Shown here one piece after another: positions 32,867 to 46,632 of a DNA stretch of 64,000 nucleotides. A program made the position numbers and the translations under genes. The notes beneath the pieces were generated by a model. It did not search any database. It was not told the DNA's origin and was given only the letters and a program-made list of their open reading frames with translations. Origin of the DNA: Elmis aenea (taxonomy: Eukaryota; Arthropoda; Insecta; Coleoptera; Elmidae); assembly GCA_947652605.1 (NCBI GenBank), contig OX393580.1, positions 17,256,159 through 17,320,158 on the forward strand, given 5' to 3'. Within the stretch, counting starts at the first letter, position 1, and every line of letters starts with the position of its first letter.

Positions 32867-33485
32867 CCGGGTGTAAATCAAGTGAGGTACACCCCCTTTC
32901 TTTTCTTTAGTTTTGATTTTAGATAAATGAAATTTTAGACATATGATATTTGCAAAAAACCGGGTTTTTTAAGCACATGCACACATTTGTTTCACTTCCG
33001 GTTTCGCCGGAAATGACCCCAACTTTGTTATTTTAAATGGAACACCCTATATATTTTTACATTTATGGAAAGAGGAAGCCATTTTGGATACAAGTGCACT
33101 ATTTTGGTTAATTTTTATAACCTCAAAATTTTTTTGAAACAAAATTTATTTTTTTATTAATGGTGCCGTGACCTGCACAAATTGATTTTTATTATGTCAA
33201 CAGTTGTCCCAAAAACGTTTTTGTAAATTTTAATTGATATTTAGGTTACTTTAATTGGCTTTGAAGGTTGCGGAATCGGTTTTTTGGCAAAAAGTCAATT
33301 TTTTTAAATGGAACTATGGTGGTACAAGAGGTTATTTAAATGGAGCATCTTCTAACGAATCCATCGATACCAATAACTTGTATTTTTATTAAGAGTCTGC
33401 TTCAAAACTTCAAATTATTGTGATGATTAATCTAAAATCAAAACTAAAGAAAAAAAGGGGTGTAACACATTTTATTTACACCCAG
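32867..33485. mobile_element. Foldback element family C copy 2, uninterrupted
   Basis: 619 bp with tips CCGGGTGTAAAT and ATTTACACCCAG and TA on both sides (32865-32866, 33486-33487). TCTTTAGTTTTGATTTTAGA at the left mirrors TCTAAAATCAAAACTAAAGA at the right. It serves as the reference for the interrupted copies at 18968 and 62160. Non-coding. Confidence 0.85.
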
Positions 33486-33491
33486 TAGATA

Positions 33492-34231
33492 CAGGGTGAG
33501 GCATCACTTATGACACCCCGACTTATTTTGTTATTGGAAAGATTTGTCAAACAAGTTTTAAATAAAAGTTGTTTGATATAGTATATTCCAAAATATTGTC
33601 ATGACATTTTTTCTTTTTTTTTTTTTTTTAGGAGTTACGGCACCATATTTGTTTTTTTTAAATGGCACCAAACATATTTTTTATAGGGTTTGAAAGACAT
33701 TTTCTTTCTCTTTTTAACGCTCTAAAACTTTTATAACCTTACATAACAAAATCGTTAAGAAAATCGCCAAAGAACAATTTGGTTTTGAAAGCGAACGGTA
33801 TTAAATAATTTACATTAGGAGGCTTTGAAAATGATACAAAATGGTAAATGATTTAAAAAAAAGTTAATTAGGTTACAACGGTAAACACAAAACTACTGTA
33901 TTACATTTTCAAAGCCTTCTAATGTAAATTAATTAATACCGTACGCTTTCAAAACCAAACTGTTTTTTTTGCGATTTTCTTAAAAATTGTGTTATGTAAG
34001 AGTATAAAATGTTTAGTGTGTTTAAACGAGAAAGATAATGTCTTTTAAACCGTATAAAAAAATGTATGGTTCAATTTAAAAAAAAAAAACAAATATGGTG
34101 CCGTAACTAAAAAATTGACTTGACAATATTTTGCGATATACTTTATCAAACAACTTTTATTTGAAACTTTTTTTGATAATTCTTTCCAATAACAACATAA
34201 GTGGGGGTGTCATAAGTGATGCCTCACCCTG
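33492..34231. mobile_element. Foldback MITE family G
   Basis: 740 bp with tips CAGGGTGAGGCATCACTTAT and ATAAGTGATGCCTCACCCTG and TA on both sides. It is palindromic through most of its length (AATTTACATTAGGAGGCTTT near 33808 mirrors AAAGCCTTCTAATGTAAATT near 33912). It lies only a few bases from the end of family C copy 2. Confidence 0.88.
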
Positions 34232-34865
34232 TATATATATTTGTTGCAAAAAATAACTGAGATATGACTAATTTTCTAAAAATTTCCTTATTCAAGTTTA
34301 CCATGATTTTGTAGACAAGAGTTGCAATTGTTTAATAACTAAACGTCATTTCCATTTAAATTTGGAGCAACCGCTACGTTTTTATCACTTACAATGTAAA
34401 CTTTTAATATCTTAAAATTTTCAAAGTGTTCAAATGTAACCATGTTCACAATACCTCAATAAACAGTTAAACAATACAAAAGAACACACGGATTTGCTTA
34501 AAAGCTTTAAAATTTATTTGGATATGACGTCTACTTGTTTAATTGCAAACATCACTTTACGAAATCATGGCAAACTTTAATAGGGAATTTTTTACAAAAT
34601 CAGCCATATCTCGGTTATTTTTTGCAACAAATATATAAAACTATACGTTTTGAAAAGCTAAAAAATGCTGTTTCATATAAAGTCTTGGTCCACCAGGGTT
34701 TTTCTTTTAAAAAATATGAATTTACTTCAGCGATATAAAAAATCTGATTTAATAGGCGTTCTTTTCCTTAAAAAATAGCCCAAGAGTCTGATGTCAGATT
34801 TTCGCTAACTTATACGGTAACTGAGATACCCCGTAAAACATTCGAATTTCGTTCACCTTTTTTCA

Positions 34866-37800
34866 AAAGTTTAGCTAAGTTTATTTAAATTAAAAGCACA
34901 CTTATTATTTTTTGTGAATCACTTTTTGTTTAAATAATATGAGTAATTTTTTTGCTTCAAAAATCATTAAAACCACATTTTAGTTGTTGCTTTTGTCAAA
35001 ATTCGAACAGTCTGCAGGCGGAAATCGTGGAATGAGTTCACAAATCATCTCAACAATATTTATTTTTGACCGTATGTTCTCCGGTAAACAGTCAAAGATC
35101 CGTGCAAACGTTAGCAAAGCAGATTTTAAGATGTGACCTTGACTTTAGGGTAGATATACGAAGCCCCTTGTAGAGGGTGAGTGAAGCGAAAAAAATAGGG
35201 CGTGCCTTTACCCAATATTTTCACCCGCACGTATTTACGGCTTACAGAAATATGTTGCCCATACAACCATTAAAATAAAACGTGGCAGCATTCTTGTGTT
35301 TCTGTCTTTTTAATATTATTTAATCCTTAGAAATTCTTGGCGACATTATGAGTTAATATTAAATTATCAGATTTTTAAACTGGTCTTTTACTAATTAAAA
35401 TTTTTCGGAGACAATTTCTATCGAGATTAATTTGAAAATATTACAAAATATGGAAGTCTAATTATGAATCATAAATTACAAATATTTTCTAGTAGTTTAA
35501 AAGTTATTTCAACTAGCAAACAAAATTCTTTTCGGTACTGGAAAATACCAGTAAATTAATCTAAGATTAACAATAATAAAACCAACCCATTTTTAACGAT
35601 TTTTGCTAAGTATGAACAAAATTGTTTAAATTACAGCCTAACTCATTATATTCAGCTTTTAGAATAATATAATGACTAAAAAACTTTACAAAGTCTTCAA
35701 AGATTGTTTTTTTTTTCTTTCGTCTATACACATATTTGGGTGTTTGAGGAATCTGACAAATACCCCTTGTCAAAAACACCCCACCAAATTGAAATACATC
35801 CTAAGATAGCACCGTACTTTTTCCAAATCGATTGCTAATATATATTTTACATCTGAACATGGCCTGTAGTACAAAATTGTACAAGCCTACACCAGTGTTA
35901 AGTTGTATAATTTTTTCCAACATGCCATATATCACACATCGGGATGTTGTCAACTTTATATTACCATTAAATCGTTATTTATTTCAAATATATTTCTCAT
36001 TAATCTCTACTGTTTGCTAACGAGTTTAATTTTTTCGGTAGTAAAATATACTTGTGTAGATATTATTCGATTTGATGCATAATTCGATCATATATCGTAA
36101 ATTTTACCGTTAATTGAACTGTATCTCGCGGATTGTGTTGAAATGACTACATTGAATAATCGTTAAAAATACATACTCGCCTTTTATTTCAATATAGAAG
36201 CGATAAAAATTTTTACGATGCTTTTGTATTAATTAAAATACTAATTAAAAATACGTGACGATACTAGCTAAACAGGAAATTGGATATTACACTGACTTGG
36301 CTAGAGCAACAGGTTTTTTCGGTTAAAATATAAGACTTGTTAGTAATTTTTAATTAGGAAATCGTACTTGTATCAAATTTGATAGGATGTGTAGAAAAAA
36401 ATTGTTTATTTTTATTTTAAAGTATTTTAAGTATGCTTTACTTTTTTAAGTGATTTATTTATGTAATAGAAAGGAGCTTAATTAACATTACTTATCTTTT
36501 TTAATAAAATTTAATTAAACTGCTTTATATCCCATAAATGAATCGCTAAAAAACAAGCATAAGCTAAACTCATTAAAAGGATCTGCTATCATTGAAAATA
36601 TCCTTCACCTCTCAAATTTGCGTTGTCAACCAATCACTAATCTTAAATCTTGTAGAGACTACCAATAGGAGCATTATTACACGATAATAATTTTACATTC
36701 CCCTGTCAGATGTTGATCCTCTTGTCAACTTTGCGTTTTCGATCAATAACAAACTCAGGAGAGGGAATTAAATCTTTTGGTCTTGATAATTTTTTGACGA
36801 ATTTCGGCGACCAGTAGCGTTACTTTAATATAGATTAAACCACACCCCTGACGCACCACTCTGACAGTACTTGTAAAATTTGACATAACATACATTTAAT
36901 TTGACGGGTAGGTTAGGTGAAGGAAATTTTCTGACAAAATATAACTCGTGCTTTGCAAATAATCTATAATTTTTGACAAATCTTCACTCATGCAAGTTGA
37001 ATCAGAAAAAAATACTTGTGCACTTCGTGCACTTGTGTTTTTTTTTTCATGCATTCGGGCATATTTACCAAAAATTATCGATTATTTTCAATGCACTTGA
37101 CACTGAAAATTTAGATGTTTATCTGTGCCTAATAAAACAATATAATGGTGTTAAAAATTCGACCTATTTTTATTAAAATTATTGGTAGGTATTGTGTCAG
37201 TTTCTATTACTGCACAACCTCGTATACTCAAAATACATTGCTGTTATGCAATTTGTTTTAAATCTTAAGGTATTCGAACTGTGCAGGTACCTGCTAGCAA
37301 AATGCGTGGGTAACTTTGCTTTGAAATTCTCAATCTAACCGAACAAATGGTTATCTGAAGGTAATAGCGTTTATTTCAACAGTCAAACTTGAAGATAATT
37401 CTTAATACAGCAAGTAAATCGTTTCGTCAACCGATTTTTTAAACGTATTGAAATTTAATGGCCAATTTGTTATGTTGACGCTCAGGTTTAAAAGTAATAA
37501 AATTATTTATTATGTTTTTAACAGGTGTTCATTTAAATAAATGTATCAACGTGGTTGCCTTATCTGAAACTTTGGAGTTAGTTAAAAGTCCATAAAAATA
37601 TCTAAAAACGACATTAGTTTCATAATGGGATAGTAGAAAAAAAAAGATTCGTTACCCATGAATTTTTGTAGTTTAATTTTTTTTAAATTTATAAGCTTTA
37701 TTTTTCTCACATTTCCAAAAATAAATTTGTTGTTGATAAGCTCAATGTTCAATTATTGGTTTTTCATCTTCATTTTTTTGATATAAAGCTACTAAAAAAA

Positions 37801-38160
37801 TGTAATGTAATTGATCTCATTCTTTTACGTCTAAAGGTGAAAAATTCAAAAAACGTGCAAGCTACAAGAACAAAAAAATTCCTAACAAGCACTTCCTTAC
37901 GTGGACCTTGAAAAATACCATTAACACATTAAATTAAGGAAATTATCATGCAAATTTCACTTCATTCATGATGAAGTTGTAAGATTTTTACGAGCAATAA
38001 AACTTTATTTAATAACTGTGTAATCGATTAAACACTAAATAAAATTATCAAAATTTATAACTAACAAATCAAATCATTGCATTTTATATATTTTCATGAA
38101 AAATGTGATTAATTTAATTACTTTTAAACGTAGAAGAATTTATTATGAATACGTTTTCTG
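34866..38160. other. 3.3 kb without recognisable features
   Basis: AT-rich. Open frames of 60-70 codons only, none with family resemblance. No terminal repeats noticed. Confidence 0.4.
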
Positions 38161-38312
38161 TACAGGGTGGGCAAATTTCGATGTTTCTGTAGGGAATCTC
38201 GATAACTATAAGCGGTATCAAAAAACGGACCGCGCATCCTCGATCTCTTTTTTCGAGAAAAAGTTGATGGTGAAAACTAAAATTGGTTATCGTCTTTTGT
38301 TTTCGAGTTATA

Positions 38313-39822
38313 CAGGGTGTCCCAGATTACATTTCCAGCATGGGGATCTCGCTTATTATAAGAGATACAGGTTTGTTTAAATTAGATGAATTATTCCTTA
38401 GTATGAGAGGAGCCACAATTAATTTTTAAAAGTACAAAATTCGTCGTGCTCAGATGTTATAGCAAAAAATATGAAAATGTCGAATTTCTTTTTTCTTTCA
38501 TTTTTTTTTTGTCTTAATCGTTAGAGCAATTTTATTTGTACTTTCTGAAGGTACTTTTTAATGGAGAATGTAACTGTCATTTTAGATTTTTTTTAACACC
38601 TACCATTTTCGAGATATTACCCCCAATTCCATTTTTTCTTATGGACCGCGAAGTTGGCTATGGAATAGTTGAATGTGCTTTTTTTTACTCGTTTAAATGA
38701 GATATTACTTGCTATACCTATTTTTATAAAAAAGTCACAAAATGAAAAAAAATCGTATTTTACCCATGACTTATCAAGCTATCTATGAAAATAAAAACAA
38801 AAAACAACTAATTAAATGTCAAATGACAGTTGCCATTTGTCTGCGGTATCACTTATTAGAATTTCATATTATTGTTGTGTAATTCGATAGTCTTTGTAGT
38901 AATTATTGTTATAAAGATGGCTACATTTAAAAATAGCGAAAAATTTGACATGTTGAGATGCTACATTCTTTACCATAAAAACTGTGGAAGCTGAGCGAAT
39001 ATACTTGAGCTATATCTTGAGAAAAGGCAACGAAGAGTGTATAATTACAGAAATTTGGAAATAAATTTAAAAGTATATGGTTTCTTCGAAAAACCAACCA
39101 AAAATCCAAAACAAATCCATAAAGAATTACAAATATCTATTTTGCACAGTTTCTGTTGTAAAGAATTTAGCATTTCAACATTGAACATTTTTAATTAGTT
39201 GTAAATGTGCCCATAATTATATGAAAACAAATTTGCTACAAAAACTATCGAATTACACAACAATACTATACATTCTAATAAATGATGTCGCATACAAATG
39301 GTAACTGTCATTTGACATTTAATTAGTTGTTTTTTGTTTTTATTTTCATAGATAGCTTGATAAGTCATGGGTAAATACGATTTTTTTTTTATTTTGTGAC
39401 TTGTTTATAAAAATAGGTATAGCAAGTACTATCTCATTTAAACGAGTAAAAAAAAGCACATTCAACTATTCCATAGCCAACTTCGCGGTCCATAAGAAAA
39501 AATGGAATTGGGGGTAATATCTCAAAAATGGTAGGTGTTAAAAAAAATCTAAAATGACAGTTACATTCTCCATTAAAAAGTACCTATAGAAAGTACAAAT
39601 AAAATTGCTCTAACGATTAAGACAAAAAAGTTATGAAAGAAAAAAGAAATTCGACATTTTCATATTTTTTGCTATAACATCTAAAGCACGACGAATTTTG
39701 TACTTTTAAAAATTGATTGTGGCTCCTTTCATACCAAGGAATAATTCATCTAATTTAAACAAACCTGTATCTCTTATAATAAGCGAGATCCCCATGCTGG
39801 AAATGTAATCTGGGACACCCTG
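38313..39822. mobile_element. Foldback MITE family B copy 2 with transposase remnant at its centre
   Basis: 1510 bp, tips CAGGGTGTCCCAGATTACAT and ATGTAATCTGGGACACCCTG with TA on both sides. Arms of about 570 bp are near-identical inverted repeats up to the loop (about 38885 to 39245), which holds the remains of a coding sequence starting at 38917. This links the non-coding copies of the family to a Tc1/mariner-type parent. Confidence 0.9.
38917..39198 (+). pseudogene. HTH-type transposase N-terminus (DUF4817-like), broken
   Basis: In the loop of the family B element, ATG at 38917 opens MATFKNSEKFDMLRCYILYH, a stop at codon 26 (TGA), then ILELYLEKRQRRVYNYRNLE and YGFFEKPTKNP. The pattern M-x-x-F-T-N-x-E-x-x-D-M, then Y-x-E-x-x-P/Q-x-R-R, then F-x-x-L-E-x-N-L-x-x-Y-G-S/F-F is that of the insect helix-turn-helix proteins annotated DUF4817, which are transposase N-termini of mariner-like elements. 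The catalytic domain is missing: 93 codons remain. It would have bound the long terminal repeats. Assignment is from motif recall; an HMM search would settle it. Confidence 0.6.
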
Positions 39823-40433
39823 TATATAATACAACTCGATTTTTCGACTTTTCGTTTTATGATTATATCTCGCTTCTTTATAAAAATAAACAAAATTTTG
39901 ACGTTCTACAGGCACTTTTTTAATAAGAATGCAGTGGCGTAGACAATTTTTCAAAAAAAAAAAACGAAATTCGAGTTGACACAAAGTTGTATTTTTTTAA
40001 ATAGAACCCATAGTTGGCTATGACTTATTTAAATTCATTATCTTCTTGTCATTCCAAATATATAAGGGTTGATGTATTTATTTTCAATAATACGCAAGTT
40101 ACAAAGGTTTTTTAAACAAAATTATAGTAGGCTCTGAAAACAAAAACAAAACAAGGTGTAAAACCTTTTAAAACTCATTTGGTACAAGATACGAAGGTTT
40201 AGTAATTTGTTGTTGTGATAAACATTACAAATATAAGATAAACTACATTACTGCAGATTCCGACTTTATCGAGTTATCGGCGATAACTTGAAAACAAAAG
40301 ACGATAACCAATTTTAGTTTTCACCATTAACTTTTTCTCGAAAAAAGAGATCGAGGATGCGCGGTCCGTTTTTTGATGCCTCTTATAGTTACCGAGATTC
40401 CCTATTAAAACATCGAAATTTACCCACCCTGTA

Positions 40434-41161
40434 CTTCTGTCAGTATTCACTATTTTAACTGAATAATGTTTATACTTAAGAATAGCTATTAATCCCGAAA
40501 ATTATTTTTGACCAACATTTTGCAAAAATAAATTTACTAGTATCACATACACACCAAAACGAAAATTTTCGTTGGTACTGAAAAAAAGTGTTAAACTTGT
40601 GTGGAATAGAAAACGACACCCCTCCTAAAATCCTCTTTTTTTATCAAGTAGATTTTTTCTCAACGTAATCGAGCTACGGCGGTCCATGTGATGTATTATG
40701 AGCAGTTTTATGCCACTTTAGTGCTCTGAGCTTAGGATGGTATTCACACGAATGTTCCTTACAGCCCATTATTTGAACACAATTAGTTCACTTGCCCCAT
40801 AAAGTAACTCTGCATCTTACATCGCTTTATTTCACCAACTCAACACACCAAACAAAGATAGCATGCAAAACTATTGTGGACGTTTGGTTTAATTAGAGGT
40901 CTTAATTATTTGCTAAAATTGAAGTGAAATAAATAATAAACCACGTGAGAATTTCATATGAATTATTAATACTAAAAATAACAGCAATGAGATGTTGTTT
41001 AAAACAATTTTAGGATGGGTTTGTTTAGAACAATTAAATGTACTTCTGAGGTGTAAGAAATATCAGCTGGGGGTAATTAAACCATAAAAAAAGTTTCATT
41101 TTAACAATGAAATATTTTAAGGTTACATTGTAATGAAAAAAGAATTTTAACGTGTAACTTA
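40434..41161. other. No recognisable gene
   Basis: AT-rich; nothing supported. Confidence 0.45.
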
Positions 41162-41163
41162 TA

Positions 41164-41934
41164 CAGTGAGTCCAAAAGTAATGGAATATGCTACATATCT
41201 CAGTAAATGTCTACTTTAGGGAAAAATGTTTTGAAAAAAAGTTGTTTGGTACCTAGATTTCCACCATAAGACAAAATTAAATATTTTTTTTTCGATTAAC
41301 AAAAGCGCAATGAAAAACAATTCAATTTTTTAAAATGTAGATACCCCTATATTACACTCATTTGCTAGAGATTTTTTTCTATGAAGCAAAACTTTAGTAC
41401 CCTCACGTAAGCAACTTTTTGAGAAAAACGCAAAAGATACTCTCAATTTATTTTAATATAGTATTTATTTCTAACAAAAACATCATAAGAACTAAAATTT
41501 TTAGACGAAATCTACAATAAGTGTTCAAACTGTGAACCATTTACAGTTTCGCAATGATAAACTCGGTTACTCGGTTTTTAAACCAGTTTAAACATTCCCA
41601 ACCATTTCAGGAGTAATAGACCTCATCTTTTTTTTTATACGATCTTTTAAATTTTCGATATTCTACGTCCTCTTAGCATAAACTTTATTTTTGAGGTGAC
41701 CCCATCAATGAAAAGAGAAAAAAAATCTCTATCAAATGAGTAATATAGGGGTAGCTTGTCATTTAGAAAAATTTAAATGTTTTTCATTGCGCTTTTGTTA
41801 TTTGAAAAAAAAATAATTTAAATTTTATTTATGGTGAAAAACTAAGTACCAAACAACTTTTATGCAAAACATTTTTCCCTAAAGCGGATATTTACTGAGA
41901 TATATAGCACATTCCATACCTTTTGGACACACTG
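41164..41934. mobile_element. Foldback MITE family H (CAGTGAGTCC tip)
   Basis: 771 bp. The left tip CAGTGAGTCCAAAAGTAATG follows TA; the right end reads ACCTTTTGGACACACTG then CA (a decayed TA). AGTTGTTTGGTACCTAG and CTAAGTACCAAACAACTT are mirrored, as are CTCATTTGCTAGAG-like and CTATCAAATGAG-like segments. Tc1/mariner style ends, no coding sequence. Confidence 0.8.
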
Positions 41935-41936
41935 CA

Positions 41937-44900
41937 TACTTGATATATCAAAATAAAACAATATAGTTTTAAAATGTTTATATTAGACACAAAAAAAGCT
42001 CATTTGTCAAAAAATGGCTGTTTGCGGATGCAATATTCTTTAACGTTTGACTACTATTTAATTTTGATAGTAATAAAAGATAAAATTGCACGACGAATTA
42101 ATTAAAAAAATTCTTATTATACATAATTCCTTTATTAAATTTAGCGATACTTAATTATTGAGCTGTATGTAAATAAACATTTTTGCTGTTTTATTTAGCA
42201 AAGCTAAGTTGGTGGTACAAATTTTTAACCTTGCCTAAAGCAAAGAAATCGGGAAAGCATAAAAATGTTTAAGTATTTTATATTTAATTATATTTGGGGA
42301 AAGGTTTAAAGATTATCATACACCAAATTCACTTTGGGCTTTATCCTTAAGTTATTGGGTAATTATTTTGACTTTTAGTAATAATTCGTCACCAATTTTT
42401 GTCTTTTTGGATGGCAACAGTTTGATTTATTTATTTCTTAACAAATTTATGCATAAAATGTTTTTTTCAGTGAAATTTTCAGAGGTTTTTTGGATTCTAA
42501 TTCAATGTTTTTGTGGTAATACAGGTATTATACAAATTTATCTACTTGTAAAGAAAACAGCGTTGTTTTAATATATTCAATAACTATAAATTTATTGTCC
42601 AAATTAACATAATGTATTGTTGCAAAGTAACTTGCTCCCCCCTCCTTGCTCGGCATATTTTCGTAACAAAAATAATCACATGTTCCTTCAGCAGTTTATC
42701 GCATGTATAAAGTGTATAAATAAAATAACCATTATGACAATATAAGCAGTAAATTAGGTACCAAACTTGTTTGTTAAATTCCAAATAGCCATTTAGATAA
42801 TATTCTATTACGCAGTGTATGCTTGCGATAATATAACATAGAGGATATTTTAGCTAAAGCCTGGTTCGGTGTATCGTCGCTATTACAATTCGAATCTCGG
42901 ACAATGTTCATTCTGTATGATACGTTGTCTTAAGAGCTAGAGTTGTATGATATTCATAGCGAACTAATGATATGCAAAAGTCCATTACGGTGGACACTGA
43001 CAGAAACTTTGGAGAACATAAATTTAGTTTTGGCGGAAACCATAGCTAGAGTTTGACTTTAAGACCTCGTTATGGGGACCTTTTCTGGTATCGAGTGACC
43101 GCATTTGTAAATTGCTTATGGCCTTTTTCGGTTTAGATGTTATTGCTTTTCTAGCTGAAGTTATTTTTATACAAGTTATAGTACACATGCATATGCGGTT
43201 TCATTTCGTTTTGAAGTTATGTACGGTCTAAAATGGCAAACTGTATTTTATTGCACTGTTCAAATTAGTTTCCAAGTAACAACAATAAACCAACGAAGTA
43301 TAGCTCTCTTTAAAAAAGTTTGCTCGCCTAATTAATTCAAAATTTCAGGTAAATGACCGCCTTCTAAAATTTAAAATATAGCAAAATTTTTCGTTTTAAT
43401 GACACATCGGCATTTCTCAAAAGAGCAAGAGGGGAGAGGTATTCCTTTGCTGTTTAAAATACCTACAACGTTTTTACAATTTTACACTTATTGCGTTATG
43501 GCTGAGCCACAAAAAATTTAATGAACGTTGTCAGGAACAGAATAAATTCTAGCATTCTTTTTCGGACCGAAAAAGTTGTGGGTTTAAATACGTAATTAAT
43601 AAAGTTATTATTTCTGTTGTTAATGATATATTTCGTCTTTTTTTAACACCTGAAAAATGTGGATAATCCTTAACTAGAATGTTAAGAGTTTGAATGTACA
43701 TACGGAGGAAATTGTTTAGGCGTTGATGGTAATTTTGTTTACAAATAACATAAATAATCACTGAAAATACATATTTAATTTTTAAGATCAAAAACCTCAA
43801 AATTCTGAGTAAAAAAATATAAAATATACAAAAATGTTACTGTATAAGTTATTGAATTTTTTTTTAAACTGTTCGCCACCGGCTTAGAAGTAAATACACA
43901 CCTAAAAATTTAAAATACAAGTGCCAAAACCAACTAATATAAATGATTTACGTGTAATATATCATCAGAAGTCCAATTATATTGCAAAACTAGCTCAAAA
44001 TTGTTGAAAAATAACACGATTTATCACATTTTACAAATGTGGAGTTCTGATTTCATAACGAACTGGCAATTCAAACCATTTACATTGGCAAAAGATCATC
44101 GACCATGGTTTGGCGACAAACAAAAACAACTGAATTAATATTTAATTTTCTCACAACGTCATAAATTGCAAGAAATTATCGATAAGTTCTGGGAAATATT
44201 TTCTTAGTCTGACCTCAGGAATTAAAAAGGTCTTATAGGTGAACTAACGAAAGCAAAAAAACAATACTTAACTTAACGGAGGTATAAAGAATATATTGTT
44301 ATAAATAACATTTTTAGAACACTTTAAGAATACAATTCATCCCAGTTCTTATTAAATTGGTTGCTTTTTTAGTTTAAACATGCATAAATAACTAAGCATT
44401 AGTCAACAAAATAAATAATATCATTATTTTATTTGTGCAGAATAGGCCAAAAAGAATAAAATTTAATTAAAAAATAATTATGCTAAATTTTAATCTCTGT
44501 TAAGATATTTTGATTTTGGGCTCATTGTGCACGCTCAAGTTGCTATTTTTTGTTACTTTCTGGTAAATTTTACGTGTTATTACATAAAATTTTTACAGTT
44601 TAATAATAAATACGTAGTTTTTACCGAAATTAGAATTTATATTCTCTCTTTTTATTCTCTACAAACCATTAAAACAATGGGAATCACAAAGTTGCTTAAA
44701 AATTACAGAATATTAATGTTTCTGAGTGCTTACAAAAAATTTTATTGCCAGATACCATGTAGTGATCTGTATGCTTTATGGTTTATCTATATGCATTGTA
44801 AATTCGTTGTCAATGTGATATGTGTGTACTAAGCTAATATTTAAAATCTCGTTGAATATATTTACTCATCGAATTTGTTAACTGTTATCGTTTTAAAATG

Positions 44901-45529
44901 AAATCCTAGGCATGCAAACAGGATTAATAATTAGCTAGTGGATGTGCTTATCATTAAACTTTAATTAAATACTGCCACAAGGTTTGAACATTTCATAGTT
45001 CTCGAATTTGCTTATTTTAAAGTGTCACACCTGTTCTGTTTTCATTAATTTTTTCCGTACGTGAAACCGAACTGGCTCTAGTTACACCGATGTCGTGAAG
45101 ACGATTAGATCTTGTAAGAGATGCGTTGAATATTTTTCCTAAATATAATAAGCGGGTACCAGTTTTATGGCCCCGAAGTTTCATTTTAATTACCAAGTTT
45201 GAACTTTATCTAAATTGGTGATTCGTATTTTGGAACGGTATTTGGATGTTTTAAGTAATAGATCCGGCACTTGATACAGCTACTTGGTTACTTTATGATC
45301 ATTTTAATTATTTTTCGAAGTAAATTACATAGTTTTTTTTTTGTATTTCCGAGGCGTCTTCTAATCCTCCAGTAGTTACACCTGATAATTAAGGTTTAAA
45401 AGTTGTTGCATAACTAAATTTATTTAGCAGTGGGGCACTTTTTTAACACAATATTCGAAGATCTGTATTACTTTAGACAAGTCCAATCCCAAAATAGTAG
45501 AAAAGTTCATAATATCATCAGGCTTAATG
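41937..45529. other. 3.6 kb without recognisable features
   Basis: AT-rich. Open frames up to 101 codons (44527-44832, plus) show no family resemblance and have the composition of chance translation. Confidence 0.4.
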
Positions 45530-45817
45530 GTTTAAACCAGGGTGGATAAAAATCATGATTTTTAAAAAAAAATCAAAAAAATCGATTTATTTTATTTAAA
45601 TCAGATTTTTTGATTTAAATCAGATTTTTTTGATTTAAATCAAATGTGCCATTTAGTGACATATTCACATGCTATTTCTGTTTTGTGCTAATATATTTTA
45701 TAACCAATATATTTAATTTATTGGTGAATTTTTGTCAAAATGAAAAATTGAATAAGTATAATGATTAAGAATTTTGAAAAAATCAGTTTGAAATGGTGAT
45801 GTTTAATTAATTATATA

Positions 45818-45956
45818 CAGGGTGAGTCATTAGTGCGGGATCGGTCGATTGTGGCTAAACGGCTTGAGATATGAAGTTGATTCAAATGCTATTTTATACA
45901 GTTTTTTCTAAACAAAACAATAAAAATATTTTCAAAAATACAGGGTGAGTCACCTT
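45818..45956 (+). mobile_element. CAGGGTGAGTCA-tipped fragments (two in tandem)
   Basis: TA-CAGGGTGAGTCATTAGTGCG at 45816 and TA-CAGGGTGAGTCACCTTTCTGG at 45939 look like left ends of two TA-target MITEs. Matching right ends are not seen, so they are truncated. The second is cut by the non-LTR fragment that follows. Confidence 0.45.
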
Positions 45957-46436
45957 TCTGGAACTAACAGCAACTTTTATATTTCAAATACAACACCCAA
46001 TTTTTTATTTAATATTTTTGACCGCCTTAATTTTAAATCACCTCTATATACTGCAATAAAATTGTATAACCATTTACCTCCTACATATAAAGGTGCAATC
46101 AGGAAAAAGGGATTTGCTAAATTACTGAAAGGGTTTTTGGTTGAAAACGCTTTCTACTCACTAGATGAATATCTCGATCGTGATATATGATTTTCATTGG
46201 ATTTTGGGATGTGGTTTTGTCCCTATATTTTATTTTATCTGTAATCTTGTTATAAATAATTTTTTTTTTTTTTGTGTTGATGTTTTGTTAACGGCTTGTT
46301 TTGTTATTTGTTCTTTTTTTTTGTTGTCTATAATGTATTATTCAATGTTCTGCTGCTTTGATCAGCAGCTTTTTGTCTCATGGCATTTTTTGTTTGTTGG
46401 ACAATAAAGATTTTTATTATTATTATTATTATAACT
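45957..46436 (+). mobile_element. 5'-truncated non-LTR retrotransposon, ORF2 tail plus 3' UTR
   Basis: The frame ending at 46190 (NSNFYISNTTPNFLFN..., PLYTAIKLYNHLPPTYKGAI, FAKLLKGFLVENAFYSLDEY) is the C-terminal tail typical of CR1/Jockey-type ORF2 proteins, which reads x-Y-x-x-x-K-x-Y-N-x-L-P then F-x-K-x-L-K-x-x-L-L and F-Y-S-x-x-E-F. It is followed by a T-rich 3' UTR, an AATAAAG signal near 46404 and an (ATT)n tail (46415-46432). Reverse transcriptase itself is lost by 5' truncation. Inserted in CAGGGTG-type MITE DNA. The target duplication is not clear. Confidence 0.7.
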
Positions 46437-46632
46437 TTGCATCAATATAAAATACTACAGGTTTTTATACGGCGTTGTAAAAAAAATTTATTTTTTAAAT
46501 TATTTAAGGTTTTAAGTCTTTATTTAAAAAATTCTCCTGAAGTTATTTTGAAGTACAGAGTTGTAATTTGGTATGGACATGCAGGAAAAATTTCTCTGTT
46601 CGCTCGATATGAAAAAATTTGAATCACACATA

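Larger units (their letters stand above)
32641..34865. mobile_element. Foldback MITE family F copy 1 with two nested elements
   Basis: TA then CAGGGTGGACCAAATTTGAA at the left mirrors TTCGAATTTCGTTCACC at the right (34841-34857). GTTTTACGGGGTATCCCGG mirrors GAGATACCCCGTAAAAC. Elements C copy 2 (32867-33485) and G (33492-34231) sit in its middle; without them the element is about 850 bp. A second copy is at 54478-55247. Confidence 0.75.
38163..40431. mobile_element. Foldback MITE family D copy 1, hosting family B copy 2
   Basis: Tips CAGGGTGGGCAAATTTCGAT and ATCGAAATTTACCCACCCTG (1 mismatch) with TA both sides (38161-38162, 40432-40433). GACCGCGCATCCTCGATCTC mirrors GAGATCGAGGATGCGCGGTC exactly, so the arms are young. 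Without the nested element it is about 755 bp. A partial inverted copy ends the window (63835-64000). Confidence 0.88.

Noticed and set aside
44527..44832. 101-codon open frame as a gene
   Set aside because: Hydrophobic, AT-driven composition without motif, neighbour or regulatory support.
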